This document shows positions 25,642-26,157 of a DNA stretch of 26,157 nt, piece after piece (within the stretch, counting starts at the first letter, position 1; every line of letters starts with the position of its first letter). A program made the position numbers and the translations under genes. The DNA comes from a virus: the IMG/VR virus record IMGVR_UViG_3300034068_000044, positions 1 through 26,157 of that record. One strand, given 5' to 3'. The notes beneath the pieces were generated by a model. That model saw only the letters and a program-made list of their open reading frames with translations, was not told the origin of the DNA and made no database searches.

Positions 25642-26157
25642 TTATGATTGCAGCTCCTTAAACATATGGTCTATCTTTTTATAGACAAAGTCTTCTGCAC
25701 CATCAGGAGTGTTCTCTTTTATTTTATCAAATATTTTCAAAAGTCTTTTGTTTGGTTCGGTAGGTTTCAACTCATTTTTGAGCTTTTCATTCTCTAAAAT
25801 TAATCTTTCTACCTGACTTCTTAGCATCAAGGAGCTAAGTTTCGTGTTGTCTAAAAAACTATCCTTGTCATCCAATTTCAAAGCCTCTTGAAACATGTCC
25901 CTACAAACTATGTACTTTCTCATCAAACTATCGTCCTGAGCAAGTATGTCATCAGCCTTCTTGCAGTGATGCATTATTGTTGTGTGGTCATTATTCAAAG
26001 ACTTTCCTATGCTTGAGAACGTATATCCCCTTCCTCTTAAAAGCATTCCGTATATCATTCTAGCGTCCACGGTCTCTCTTCTCCTGTTTGTTCTTGATAT
26101 ATCTATTCCGAATACGTTGTCTACTATATTTTTTAATAATTCCATTTCAGATTTCAT
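25642..26157 (-). CDS. DnaA domain-IV-like DNA-binding protein (start at window edge)
   Basis: A 171-residue protein. Residues 21-67 (RRRETVDARMIYGMLLRGRGYTFSSIGKSLNNDHTTIMHHCKKADDI) match the C-terminal helix-turn-helix of the replication initiator DnaA, including the signature DHTT (57-60), which in DnaA contacts the DnaA box. There is no AAA+ ATPase domain in view. A helical C-terminus with a short leucine-zipper-like stretch (SQVERLILENEKLKNEL, about 114-130) could mediate dimerisation. The ATG coincides with the last base of the window, so the frame may continue beyond it and a longer protein cannot be excluded. It may mark the phage origin or regulate early genes. Confidence 0.65.
   Translation of the reverse strand: MKSEMELLKNIVDNVFGIDISRTNRRRETVDARMIYGMLLRGRGYTFSSIGKSLNNDHTTIMHHCKKADDILAQDDSLMRKYIVCRDMFQEALKLDDKDSFLDNTKLSSLMLRSQVERLILENEKLKNELKPTEPNKRLLKIFDKIKENTPDGAEDFVYKKIDHMFKELQS

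Noticed and set aside
1-26157. CRISPR array, tRNA genes, insertion sequences or integrase
   Set aside because: No regular repeat-spacer array, cloverleaf-like sequence, transposase or recombinase motif was noticed on either strand.

Overview
This window looks like the late (virion-assembly) region of a tailed, short-tailed (podovirus-type) phage of a Bacteroidetes host, related to the crAss-like viruses and the environmental flavobacterial podoviruses. Three things support this. (1) The gene order is portal, acidic scaffold-like protein, major capsid protein, ring/adaptor proteins, very large tail-stabilisation ('muzzle') protein, internal virion proteins, giant ejected protein. (2) Start codons are preceded by A-rich runs instead of Shine-Dalgarno sequences. 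(3) Several gaps carry TAnnTTTG, the Bacteroidetes -7 promoter element. The DNA is AT-rich by eye. I see no integrase, transposase, tRNA, rRNA or CRISPR array. Identifications rest on recognising protein patterns by eye; no search was run.

Layout. Positions 1-25037 are all plus-strand and almost gapless. In order: the C-terminal end of a portal-like protein cut by the window edge (1-777); scaffold-like protein (825-1904); major capsid protein (1927-3345) followed by a hairpin terminator; a conserved virion-associated protein (3421-4185), followed by a second terminator and a promoter-like box; two ring/adaptor proteins (4263-5237, 5256-6179); the 1471-residue stabilisation/muzzle protein (6181-10596); a Cys-rich tail-associated protein (10614-11549); a conserved tail-associated protein (11568-12380); a small GNAT-like protein that may have its own leaderless promoter (12400-12813); two internal virion proteins (12815-13675, 13701-14867); and a 3384-residue polyvalent protein (14883-25037), about 39% of the window.

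The minus strand from 26157 to 25034 carries three tightly packed non-structural genes: a DnaA domain-IV-like DNA-binding protein, a small helical protein and a PD-(D/E)XK-type nuclease. They converge on the late operon, and the two terminal stop codons overlap in a TTAA. No gap without a gene exceeds 80 bases.

How it fits together. The early plus-strand genes build the head and the portal vertex. The ring, muzzle and tail-associated proteins build the short tail. The last three plus-strand genes sit where T7-like phages keep the ejected core proteins (gp14/gp15/gp16). The giant protein is the most interesting object. By sequence it strings together a Pro-rich linker, a glycine-rich membrane-like segment, a GNAT-like domain, a HExxH metallopeptidase-like domain, a His/Glu-rich domain with a strikingly conserved look, and long helical regions. 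It could deliver several activities into the host cell with the genome.
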